The notes: a model not told the origin generated them from the letters alone. Counted from the first letter of the stretch, positions 1-5,595 are shown. The stretch: DNA of 5,595 nucleotides from Phormidesmis priestleyi (GCA_003242115.1 QBMP01000256.1:320-5914), one strand, 5' to 3'. Made by a program: numbers and translations.

Positions 1-1749
1 GCTTTGGACAATCTGCGAGCCGAAACGCTGGTCGCTCACGAACTGGCGCATCAGTGGTTTGGCTATCTAATCGTGATTAATCACTGGTCGCAGGCTTGGG
101 TCAAAGAAGGCGCGGCTACCTATTCGGAAGTGCTGTGGATAGAAGAATCGCTAGGCAAGGAGGAGGCGCTGTACTATCACCTCAACCATGCCCGCGCTTA
201 CCTCAGTGAAGATCGCAGTCGCTATCGTCGTCCGTTAGTCACTCACGTTTACCGGGAAGCGATTGAGCTGTACGACCGGCATATTTATGAGAAAGGATCT
301 TGTGTGTATCACATGATTCGCATGGAGCTTGGCGATGAGCTATTTACCCGAACGCTGAGTACGCTGCTCACAGACCATGCCCACAGCACGGTAGAAACGG
401 TTGATTTGCTGCGAGCCATTGACAAAGCCACCGGACGGAATCTCCGTTTCTTGTTTGATCAGTATGTGTATCGGGGCGGTCATCCGGACTATAAGGTGGG
501 CTATAGCTGGGATGGCGATAGCCATATGGCTAAGCTAACGGTGACTCAAACCCAAGTAGAAGACGGAAAATCGCAGGTGCAAGAAGGGCTATTTGATCTT
601 AAGGTGCCGATTGGCTTTGGCTATCTTAATCAAGAGCTTAATCAAGGGCTTAATCAACAGGAAGATAAAGCAACAGAAGAGGCACCTGTGGTTAAGACTT
701 TTAAGGTGCGAATTCACGAGCGAGAACAAGCGCTGTATTTCCCGTTAGAAAATAAGCCTGATTTTATTAGCTTTGACGTGGGCAATCACCTGCTCAAAAC
801 GGTGGAATTAACCTATCCGGTGGCCGAACTCAAAGCGCAGCTAGCCTATGATCCTGATCCGATTTCGCGGCTATTTGCGGCTGAAGCACTGGCTAAAAAA
901 GGCAGCTTAGAAGCGATCGCTAGTTTAGAAAAGTCGCTGACGTCAGATGCTTTTTGGGCGGTGCGAGCAGAAGTAGCCGAACAGCTAGGCTCGGTGCAGC
1001 TCGATCAGGCCGAGACGGCGTTGCTTGCGGGACTTGAAGACGAGCATCCGCAGGTGCGCCGCGCCGTGGTCGAAGCGCTAGGCTCCGTGAAGACGGCACA
1101 GAGCTATCAGGCGCTCAAAGGCGTGGTCGATAAAGGCGATGCGAGCTATTACGTGGAGGCAGAGGCAGTGCGATCGCTCTCCAAAGTCGGCACTGCCAAA
1201 CTAGAGGGCAAAGACAAAGAAAAGAAAACCCTCAAAGTACTCGACAGCGTACTCAAAGAGCGCGCAGGCTGGAATGAAGTCGTGCGCAGCGGGGCAATTT
1301 CTGGCCTGAGCCAGTTCAAATCTTCCACTGCCGCCTTAGATTTGCTGCTGCCCTACACCGAACTCGGCGTGCCCCAAGCGTTGCGCCTAGCCGCCATTCG
1401 CGCTTTGGGCACGATTTCTACCGGCCAAGAAAAAGCTGCCGTTGAGCGCATTCTGGAACGCTTAGAAGCTTTGGCGAGAGAATCTTTTTTCCTCACTCAG
1501 GTCGCGACAGTTGGCGCACTCTCTGAAATGGAAGTGCGGGGCGCGGTGGCGATTTTGCGCACGCTAGCTGATCACAGCCCGGATGGTCGGGTAAAGCGCA
1601 GAGCCGATGAAGCGGCGCAAAAGGTGCAGAAAAAGATTGGATCGGATCAGGCGATCGCCGATCTGCGCGAAGCCTTAGATGAAGTCCAAAAAACCAATAA
1701 AGACCTCAAGAGCCGCCTGGAAAATCTGGAGGCTAAAGCCAAGACATAA
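1..1749 (+). CDS. M1 family zinc aminopeptidase with C-terminal HEAT repeats, 5'-truncated by the window edge
   Basis: The reading frame is open from base 1, so the true start lies upstream and the TTG at 4 is only an apparent start. Numbering from that TTG, the zinc site HELAH is at residues 12-16, followed by QWFG, and the third ligand Glu35 (in KEGAATY) lies 18 residues after the second His: the HExxH-x18-E signature of M1 (gluzincin) aminopeptidases. Tyr95 in IYEKGS matches the tyrosine that stabilises the transition state in this family. The substrate-binding GAMEN motif and the N-terminal beta domain must lie outside the window; M1 enzymes of this build are usually about 850 residues, so roughly 280 are missing. 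Residues about 283-540 form alpha-helical HEAT-like repeats (for example HPQVRRAVVEALGS), and 550-581 look like a short coiled coil. The predicted role is removal of N-terminal residues from peptides, probably in the cytoplasm. The CHAT gene begins 3 nt after the stop, suggesting cotranscription. The family call is firm; the substrate is unknown. Confidence 0.95.
   Translation, partial: ALDNLRAETLVAHELAHQWFGYLIVINHWSQAWVKEGAATYSEVLWIEESLGKEEALYYHLNHARAYLSEDRSRYRRPLVTHVYREAIELYDRHIYEKGSCVYHMIRMELGDELFTRTLSTLLTDHAHSTVETVDLLRAIDKATGRNLRFLFDQYVYRGGHPDYKVGYSWDGDSHMAKLTVTQTQVEDGKSQVQEGLFDLKVPIGFGYLNQELNQGLNQQEDKATEEAPVVKTFKVRIHEREQALYFPLENKPDFISFDVGNHLLKTVELTYPVAELKAQLAYDPDPISRLFAAEALAKKGSLEAIASLEKSLTSDAFWAVRAEVAEQLGSVQLDQAETALLAGLEDEHPQVRRAVVEALGSVKTAQSYQALKGVVDKGDASYYVEAEAVRSLSKVGTAKLEGKDKEKKTLKVLDSVLKERAGWNEVVRSGAISGLSQFKSSTAALDLLLPYTELGVPQALRLAAIRALGTISTGQEKAAVERILERLEALARESFFLTQVATVGALSEMEVRGAVAILRTLADHSPDGRVKRRADEAAQKVQKKIGSDQAIADLREALDEVQKTNKDLKSRLENLEAKAKT
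625..660 (+). repeat. Three tandem 12-bp units inside the aminopeptidase gene
   Basis: The unit CTTAATCAAGRG occurs at 625-636 and 637-648, with a diverged third copy at 649-660 (ending CAACAG). It is in frame and encodes LNQE-LNQG-LNQQ. It sits between the catalytic part and the HEAT repeats, in what is probably a surface loop next to a Glu/Lys-rich stretch. Because the unit is a multiple of three, copy-number change would alter loop length without a frameshift. Confidence 0.85.
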
Positions 1750-1752
1750 AGT

Positions 1753-2511
1753 ATGAAAATCATTACTATCCGCGAAGGGCAGCAGACGGCTGAGGGCTTT
1801 ACGGCTACGGTCAGCATTGATGGGCAAACGCAATATCCCATCACGGTGAGCGATCCCTTTAGCGGACAGCAGGAAAAGGAACTGGAGTTTTACTTTGAAG
1901 AGTGGATTCGCTTTCCGTTTGATGGGCAGGTGAAGGCGCGGCGGGCGGCGGCAAGCGTGAAGGGCTATGGCGAGGCGCTATTCGGTGAGGTGTTTGCCGA
2001 TGCGGATGCCTACAGCGACTATAAGCTGGCCTGTCGGGAAGGGCTGACGAATCTGCGGATTGAGATTGAGGGGGAGTCGCTCGATTTTCAGGCGTTGCAC
2101 TGGGAGGCGCTGAAAGATCCGAAGCAGCCGAGGCCGCTGGCGATTGATGCGGTGTTTACTCGCAAACGCTATCAGCGAGGCGTGATGCCGATTGAGCTGA
2201 AGCCTTCGGCGGTAATTAATTTGCTGGTGGTGACGGCGCGGCCTAATGAAGAAAAGGATGTGGGCTATCGGACGGTTTCGCGGCCTTTGATGGATGCGAT
2301 CGCGCTAAAGCCACCCTACCTATTGCTGTCGTCGTGGTCTTTGCCGCCATCTTCTTCTCTGCGAGGGGTTCATGCCAACCTCAAGGAGAACTGGGGCGAG
2401 CATATTGTCGAGCGCAAGTTTAGCTGGGCGCTGATGAAGTTGATTGCGACTGAGTGTCATTTGTATCATCCTGAGAAGTCGTATCAGTCCTTTAAGGAAG
2501 CGGGCTTTTAG
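1753..2511 (+). CDS. CHAT-domain protein, N-terminal part only, with an unrelated C-terminal tail (probably a broken gene)
   Basis: The ATG follows the aminopeptidase stop by 3 nt. The only GGAGG nearby (1728-1732) is about 20 nt away, so translation may be coupled to the upstream gene. Residues 1-184 resemble the N-terminus of large cyanobacterial CHAT proteins: EFYFEEWIRFPF, then RAAASVKGYGEALF, then LHWEALKDP at about 115-123, then the first core strand INLLVVTARP (155-164) and VGYRTVSRPLMDAIA ending at residue 184. CHAT proteins are caspase-like peptidases; the next expected elements would be a strand leading to the catalytic His and, further on, the catalytic Cys. Neither is present. From residue 185 the similarity ends, exactly at a HIP1 octamer (2296-2303), and 68 unrelated residues lead to the TAG. 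The family's intact members are, from memory, several hundred residues longer. The product is probably catalytically dead and the locus effectively a pseudogene, although the frame is open and could yield a stable 252-residue protein. Assignment of the N-terminal part is fairly confident; the tail is unassigned. Confidence 0.8.
   Translation: MKIITIREGQQTAEGFTATVSIDGQTQYPITVSDPFSGQQEKELEFYFEEWIRFPFDGQVKARRAAASVKGYGEALFGEVFADADAYSDYKLACREGLTNLRIEIEGESLDFQALHWEALKDPKQPRPLAIDAVFTRKRYQRGVMPIELKPSAVINLLVVTARPNEEKDVGYRTVSRPLMDAIALKPPYLLLSSWSLPPSSSLRGVHANLKENWGEHIVERKFSWALMKLIATECHLYHPEKSYQSFKEAGF
2304..2511 (+). other. Foreign or rearranged 3' segment fused to the CHAT fragment
   Basis: This is the part of the 252-residue frame that does not fit the CHAT family. 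Its first 60 bases are pyrimidine-rich and give low-complexity residues in the CHAT frame (YLLLSSWSLPPSSS). The frame beginning at 2304 instead reads a hydrophobic run, TLPIAVVVVFAAIFFSA, as a membrane helix might. From about 2371 to the stop, the CHAT frame again looks like ordinary protein (KENWGEHIVERKFSW, then ATECHLYHPEKSYQSF) with codon use like its neighbours. Dropping one G from the GGGG run at 2365-2368 would join the hydrophobic run to this tail. A simple reading is the 3' end of another gene, with its own terminator, attached at the HIP1 site. I do not recognise its family. Confidence 0.4.
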
Positions 2512-2548
2512 GCAAGTGGATTGGTGGGAATGTTCTGAGACACGAAAT

Positions 2549-2598
2549 AAAAAGCCTATCAAGGAAGACTGTAAAGGTCTGAGCTTGTTAGGCTTTTT
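2549..2598 (+). terminator. Strong hairpin terminator, likely bidirectional
   Basis: A perfect 10-bp inverted repeat pairs AAAAAGCCTA (2549-2558) with TAGGCTTTTT (2589-2598). After one T/T mismatch, CAAG (2560-2563) pairs with CTTG (2584-2587), and further in AGACT (2566-2570) pairs with GGTCT (2576-2580) with one G-T wobble, leaving the loop GTAAA. The A-run on the left arm and T-run on the right arm allow intrinsic termination on either strand. It lies 37 nt after the stop of the CHAT fragment and 85 nt before the ATPase start, so the two halves of the locus are probably transcribed separately. Confidence 0.85.
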
Positions 2599-2654
2599 GC
2601 TTTGTATTGGCAAGGCGCAATGGGACTAAAACTAATGTATAAGTAAGTTAGCTA

Positions 2655-2660
2655 TATACT
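2655..2660 (+). promoter_or_regulatory. Possible -10 element for the ATPase-TPR operon
   Basis: TATACT resembles a sigma70-type -10 box and lies 23 nt before the ATPase ATG, downstream of the terminator, where a new promoter would be needed. No convincing -35 box sits 16-18 nt upstream; TTGGCA at 2607-2612 is too distant. Small repeats surround it: GTATA (2637-2641) inverted to TATAC (2655-2659), and TTAGCT twice (2648-2653, 2668-2673, 20 nt apart). These could form an operator, but they are short and the region is AT-rich. No clear Shine-Dalgarno sequence precedes the ATG at 2684. Confidence 0.3.
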
Positions 2661-2683
2661 CAGCCAATTAGCTCAAATCCTGC

Positions 2684-4018
2684 ATGGAAGACTTTCGCGC
2701 CAAAACTTTAAAAGAAGCGTTTCGACTGTGCGATGTCGATCCGCTTTTGGGTGCAGGCTTGGAGCGCTACTACGTTGACTTGTCGCCAGTTCGTAAAACA
2801 GAAGCGATTGAAGGGGTCAGCACCGTTTTAGATTTTCAGGAAGCGGGCGACTTTCGCACTATTTTGTTTACTGGGCATCAGGGCTGTGGCAAAAGTACAG
2901 AGCTTCAGCGGATTCGGCGTCAGTGGGAGACGGACTACAAGGTTATTTACCTCGAAGCGAATGAAGAAACGGACATTAATAAGGCTGAGTACACCGACTT
3001 CTATCTGATTGTGATTAAGCAGGTTGAGTTTGCCCTGCGAGAGATGGGGCTGGCGTTTGACGTGGGGCTGCGTAAAAGCTTTGAGGACTGGTTTAAGCAG
3101 GTTACCAAAGAAACGGAGCAGACGGTTGAGAGTTCGATTAATGTGCAGGCTGAGGCGAGCTTGAAGGGCGAGGCTCCTTTTTTGGCCAAGCTAATGGTTA
3201 AGCTGCTGGCCCAGATTCGCGGGGCCGACACGCGCAGAACCCTGATTAGACAAACGTTACAGCAGGATATTTCTCGGCTGAAGGCGGATACTAACCTGCT
3301 GCTGCGCGATGCTTATCAAAAGGTCAGGGAGTACTATCCAAAAGGCTTTCTGATTATTTTTGACAATTTAGATCGGGTGCCGCCAGATGTGGGCGAGCAT
3401 TTGTTTTTTGACTATGCGGCTCAGTTGCAGGAGCTGGCCTGCACGATTATTTATACGGTGCCGATTTCAGTTCTGTGCTCGCCTAAAAACATTACCAACT
3501 CGTTTGGGGAACCTCATGTGGTTTCGATGGTGAATGTGTACGAGCTAGCTCGAAATCAGTGCGATTTGGGTTACAACACGGCGGGGCCGGATTGTCTGGC
3601 TCAAATTATTCAAAAGCGAGTGGATGCGGTGGCGCTGTTTGAGTCGTCGCAGGAGCTGTTGGATTTGGTGAAGGCCAGTGGCGGGCATGTGCGGCAGCTC
3701 ATGCAAATGATGCGGGATGCCTGCCGCACGGCGAGTACGCGCAAGCATTCTAAAATTCAGGTGGATGATGTGCTGTATGCAACTAAGCAGCAGCAGTTTG
3801 GCTTTGAGCGGTCTGTGCCGGACGATCATTATCCGCTGCTAGCGAAGGTGTGTATGACTAAAAATATCACTAAAGATGAACCCGGACAGCTCATGCTGTT
3901 TAACACGTCGGTGCTGGAGTACAACGGGCTGGATCGGTGGAACTATCCGAATCCGGCGGTGTTGCAAAGTGAGTTGTTTAAGGCGGCTTTGCAGGCGTTG
4001 TTGAAGCAAGATGGCTGA
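2684..4018 (+). CDS. P-loop ATPase (STAND/AAA-like ATP-binding protein) of a CHAT-linked gene cluster
   Basis: This is a complete 444-residue protein. Walker A is GHQGCGKST at residues 64-72 and Walker B is GFLIIFDNLDRV at 221-232 (Asp227, Asp230). YTVPIS (257-262) follows as a sensor-1-like strand, and GGHVRQLM (333-340) resembles the sensor-2/GxxR element of ORC-, KAP- and STAND-type ATPases. The N-terminus (FRAKTLKEAFRLCDVDPL) is the start I associate with this cyanobacterial family, supporting the ATG at 2684. About 150 residues separate Walker A and B, mostly charged helices (about 105-215) with no membrane segment, which is longer than in many AAA proteins. The C-terminal 60 residues (LMLFNTSVLEYNG, then WNYPNPAV) look like a winged-helix-type end. 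It probably acts in the cytoplasm as an ATP-driven switch with the overlapping TPR gene (8-nt overlap, ATGGCTGA). The product often follows a CHAT gene in cyanobacteria; here that partner is truncated. The ATPase call is secure; an immune or cell-death role is inferred. It contains no HIP1 octamer. Confidence 0.9.
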   Translation: MEDFRAKTLKEAFRLCDVDPLLGAGLERYYVDLSPVRKTEAIEGVSTVLDFQEAGDFRTILFTGHQGCGKSTELQRIRRQWETDYKVIYLEANEETDINKAEYTDFYLIVIKQVEFALREMGLAFDVGLRKSFEDWFKQVTKETEQTVESSINVQAEASLKGEAPFLAKLMVKLLAQIRGADTRRTLIRQTLQQDISRLKADTNLLLRDAYQKVREYYPKGFLIIFDNLDRVPPDVGEHLFFDYAAQLQELACTIIYTVPISVLCSPKNITNSFGEPHVVSMVNVYELARNQCDLGYNTAGPDCLAQIIQKRVDAVALFESSQELLDLVKASGGHVRQLMQMMRDACRTASTRKHSKIQVDDVLYATKQQQFGFERSVPDDHYPLLAKVCMTKNITKDEPGQLMLFNTSVLEYNGLDRWNYPNPAVLQSELFKAALQALLKQDG

Positions 4019-5450
4019 GCCTGAGGCTGCTGATGTTCGAGTTGAGAGGGTGGGGCAAGCGGCTCAGCCGGATACTCGTCTGTTTTTAGAACAGAATCGG
4101 CAGGAGTTTGCAGAGCTGCTGACGTTTATTGATTTTGCCGAAGGGTTGACGATTGGATTTATTGAGGTGAATCAGGAGCCGAATAAGGCGCTTTTAATCG
4201 GAGCGCTGCGAACGGCCCTGGCGGATACGGATAGTCGTTTGGAGGTGATGAACTTTTCGCAGGAGCAAGACTTGCGACGGCTAAAGGATGCCATTGTGCA
4301 GCGGCTTAAAAACGTTAAAACCGATCGGAAGCTGGTGCTGGTGGTGCAGGGACTAGAGGCGACAATTGGCACCGATGGCGTGGGGGCCTATCCGCCTGTG
4401 CTGCAAGATTTGAACTTTATTCGCGATGCGTATCGCCAGAGCGTGCCGCATCCGCTGCTGTTTGTATTGCCAGACTACGCGATTACGCGGGTGAGTCGGT
4501 ACGCACCGGATTTTTGGGCCTGGAGTTCGGGGCTGTTTCGATTTAAGACTGCGGTGCAGACGGTGGAGAAGCTGAAGGCAGAGAGCTTTGAGCAACCTTC
4601 GTCGCGGATTGCTTCGAGCGACAATCAGGCGCAAATCGATCAGCTTAAAGGACTGTTGATGGAAGTCAATCCTTCTGGAAAGCAGATTACGCCGAAGGAT
4701 GTGTTGCTGTGTAGCGAGATTTATTACAAGCTGGGGTCTGCTTATCTGACTCAGCAGCGACCGGAGAAGGCAAGGGATTATTTGCTGGAAGGATTAAAGG
4801 TGTTGGAGGCTCAGCCGGATGCAGCCTTGCGACAAAGCCTCAGACGTAAGTTGGGTAACGCCTATCAGCAAACGCGGCAGTTTGAGGCAGCGGTGAGTAC
4901 CTACAAACTTGCTCTGGCTGAAGCGCGATCGCTGGAATCATCTACCAATGCCTCACGGCTGCTTTCAGACTTGGGTGATGTGGCGTTAGCACAACGACAG
5001 TTTGAGGAGGCAAGGGCTTTTTATCAGCAAAGCTTGACTTTGGATGAAGCGCATGATGACCGCTACAGCCAAGCGAGCACCTACCATAACTTGGGCATCG
5101 TGGCGCAGGAACTCAGAGAGTTCGAGCAGGCCAGGGCGTACTACCAACAAGCCCTCGATATCAAAATCGAGTTCGGCGATCGCTACAGCCAAGCGAGCAC
5201 CTACGGTCAGCTAGGTTTACTAGCAGAAGCTCAAGAGGATTACGCCCAAGCCCAGCAGCACTTGATTCAGGCGTTGAAAATCTTTGTTGAGTTCAACGAC
5301 ACGCATAGCACAGAGATAACCTTTCAGAACCTATCACGCATCCATCAAGCCACCCAAGACGCCAGCCTACTAACCGAAGTCGCCCAGTGTCTAAACTCAA
5401 CCGTCGAAGAAGTCACTCAGCTATTCAAGCAGTTCGGCGAATCTGCCTAG
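4011..5450 (+). CDS. TPR protein with an inactive STAND-like NTPase domain at its N-terminus
   Basis: The ATG overlaps the ATPase stop by 8 nt and has no good Shine-Dalgarno, so translation is probably coupled and the two products made together. Residues about 20-180 follow the layout of a P-loop NTPase: a beta strand and loop GFIEVNQEPNKALLI (49-63) where Walker A would be, but without GxxxxGK[ST], then KLVLVVQGLEAT (107-118), a Walker B-like strand with Gln113 in place of the usual Asp, then FVLPDYAITRVSRYAPDFWAW (151-171 approx.), an arrangement I associate with STAND-type domains in cyanobacterial TPR proteins. It should not bind ATP in the normal way. Residues about 232-432 contain five TPRs (each with an LG..Y/A...Q..FE.A...Y..AL pattern), spaced near 40 residues as in kinesin-light-chain-like TPRs, plus a degenerate sixth helix pair. 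No signal peptide or membrane segment is seen. A scaffold or ligand-sensing subunit for the ATPase is the likely role (inference). It contains two HIP1 sites, both in the TPR half. Confidence 0.88.
   Translation: MAEPEAADVRVERVGQAAQPDTRLFLEQNRQEFAELLTFIDFAEGLTIGFIEVNQEPNKALLIGALRTALADTDSRLEVMNFSQEQDLRRLKDAIVQRLKNVKTDRKLVLVVQGLEATIGTDGVGAYPPVLQDLNFIRDAYRQSVPHPLLFVLPDYAITRVSRYAPDFWAWSSGLFRFKTAVQTVEKLKAESFEQPSSRIASSDNQAQIDQLKGLLMEVNPSGKQITPKDVLLCSEIYYKLGSAYLTQQRPEKARDYLLEGLKVLEAQPDAALRQSLRRKLGNAYQQTRQFEAAVSTYKLALAEARSLESSTNASRLLSDLGDVALAQRQFEEARAFYQQSLTLDEAHDDRYSQASTYHNLGIVAQELREFEQARAYYQQALDIKIEFGDRYSQASTYGQLGLLAEAQEDYAQAQQHLIQALKIFVEFNDTHSTEITFQNLSRIHQATQDASLLTEVAQCLNSTVEEVTQLFKQFGESA
5061..5204 (+). 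repeat. Near-identical TPR units: perfect 24-bp direct repeat 120 bp apart
   Basis: Bases 5061-5084 and 5181-5204 are identical over 24 bp and encode RYSQASTY, each preceded by an Asp codon (GAC or GAT). The spacing is exactly 120 bp, one 40-residue TPR, so the fourth and fifth repeats arose by recent duplication or were homogenised by gene conversion. The second copy starts inside a HIP1 octamer (5176-5183). Confidence 0.85.
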
Positions 5451-5473
5451 CCGTTCGTTTAATCAGGGCAATT

Positions 5474-5504
5474 GGCTAAAGGACTTAGGAAAGCGCCCTT
5501 TGCC
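5474..5504 (+). terminator. Weak hairpin after the TPR gene
   Basis: GGC-T-AAAGG (5474-5482) can pair with CCTTTGCC (5497-5504), with a bulged T and a 14-nt loop. An alternative pairs AGGGC (5465-5469) with GCCCT (5495-5499). It starts 24 nt after the TPR stop, where a terminator is expected, but there is no T-tract, so intrinsic termination is doubtful. Confidence 0.2.
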
Positions 5505-5545
5505 GGGAAGTTTACCCAAGTACCCACCTGCCAGAGCTTCTCCCG

Positions 5546-5595
5546 AACTTAGTTGCACCCCGCCCAAACTCAGTTGCACTCCGCCCAAACTTAGT
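5546..5595. repeat. 21-bp direct tandem repeats at the right edge, possible end of a mobile element
   Basis: Two full units (5546-5566 and 5567-5587) and 8 bases of a third (5588-5595) run off the window. Each unit is AACTYAGTT followed by GCACYCCGCCCA. The units differ at two positions, both C/T, and the third agrees with the first as far as it goes. AACTYAGTT is a 4+1+4 inverted repeat, and one of the two variable bases is its centre, so the dyad is preserved; this is what a protein-binding site would show. There are no spacers. Short tandem sites of this kind are known at the ends of IS21-type and Tn7-like elements, where they bind the transposase; the element itself would lie to the right. 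I see no coding potential in 5451-5595. Confidence 0.75.

Larger units (their letters stand above)
913..5183. repeat. Six HIP1 octamers (GCGATCGC)
   Basis: Copies are at 913-920, 1170-1177, 1651-1658, 2296-2303, 4925-4932 and 5176-5183. All are in coding DNA, often reading as AIA or RS in the local frame. This density is a hallmark of many cyanobacterial genomes. They are unevenly placed: three in the aminopeptidase gene, one at the CHAT breakpoint, two in the TPR half of the last gene, and none in the 2.6 kb between 2304 and 4924, which covers the whole ATPase gene. Confidence 0.9.

Noticed and set aside
4..6. TTG as the start of the aminopeptidase
   Set aside because: The frame is open to base 1 and the zinc motif lies only 12 residues in; M1 enzymes need a long N-terminal part before it, so the gene begins upstream.
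2304..2420. Simple frameshift within an otherwise intact CHAT gene
   Set aside because: None of the three forward frames yields the expected CHAT His region (an HFDxHG-like motif) after the breakpoint, so a frameshift alone does not restore the domain.
2320..2613. 97-codon frame on the - strand
   Set aside because: It is antisense to the protein-like tail, crosses the terminator, and is Arg/Gln/Leu-rich in the way of a shadow frame.
2444..2629. 61-codon frame on the + strand
   Set aside because: It overlaps the end of the CHAT-fragment frame, runs through the terminator hairpin, and has no recognisable protein pattern.
2661..2683. tRNA-like piece (TTAGCTCA)
   Set aside because: It recalls a D-arm, but no acceptor stem, anticodon arm or T-arm can be formed around it.
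3545..3829. 94-codon antisense frame inside the ATPase gene, and the similar one at 4353-4634 in the TPR gene
   Set aside because: Both lie wholly within well-supported genes and have His/Arg/Leu-rich compositions typical of antisense shadows.
5546..5595. CRISPR array
   Set aside because: The 21-bp units abut directly without spacers.

Overview
The window looks like cyanobacterial chromosomal DNA. The main evidence is six copies of the octamer GCGATCGC (HIP1) in 5.6 kb, where random sequence would give about 0.1. The protein set also fits: an M1 aminopeptidase with C-terminal HEAT repeats, a CHAT-domain protein of cyanobacterial type, a P-loop ATPase and a TPR protein. All four genes lie on the + strand. 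The window starts inside the first gene and ends inside a repeat array.

Layout. (1) 1-1749 is the C-terminal part of an M1 zinc aminopeptidase, with its N-terminus outside the window. (2) 1753-2511 starts 3 nt after that stop and encodes the N-terminal part of a CHAT-family protein. The CHAT similarity stops at a HIP1 octamer (2296-2303), before the expected catalytic His and Cys. About 68 unrelated residues follow, probably the 3' end of another gene joined by a rearrangement. (3) 2512-2683 is intergenic. It holds a strong hairpin terminator (2549-2598) that looks bidirectional, and a weak promoter candidate. (4) 2684-4018 is a 444-residue P-loop ATPase. (5) 4011-5450 overlaps it by 8 nt. 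It encodes a protein with an NTPase-like N-terminal domain that lacks a recognisable P-loop and has a degraded Walker B, followed by about five TPRs. (6) 5451-5595 is non-coding and ends in 21-bp direct tandem repeats that run off the edge and resemble the end of a mobile element.

Interpretation. From memory of cyanobacterial genomes, CHAT protein, ATP-binding protein and TPR protein often occur in this order. CHAT is a caspase-like peptidase fold, and STAND-like ATPases with TPR partners are typical of signal-triggered conflict or cell-death systems. The window is therefore best read as a candidate three-part system (CHAT effector, ATPase switch, inactive-NTPase/TPR sensor or scaffold). Its effector gene appears decapitated here, while the ATPase-TPR pair is intact and separated from it by a terminator. 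Function is inferred from family membership only.
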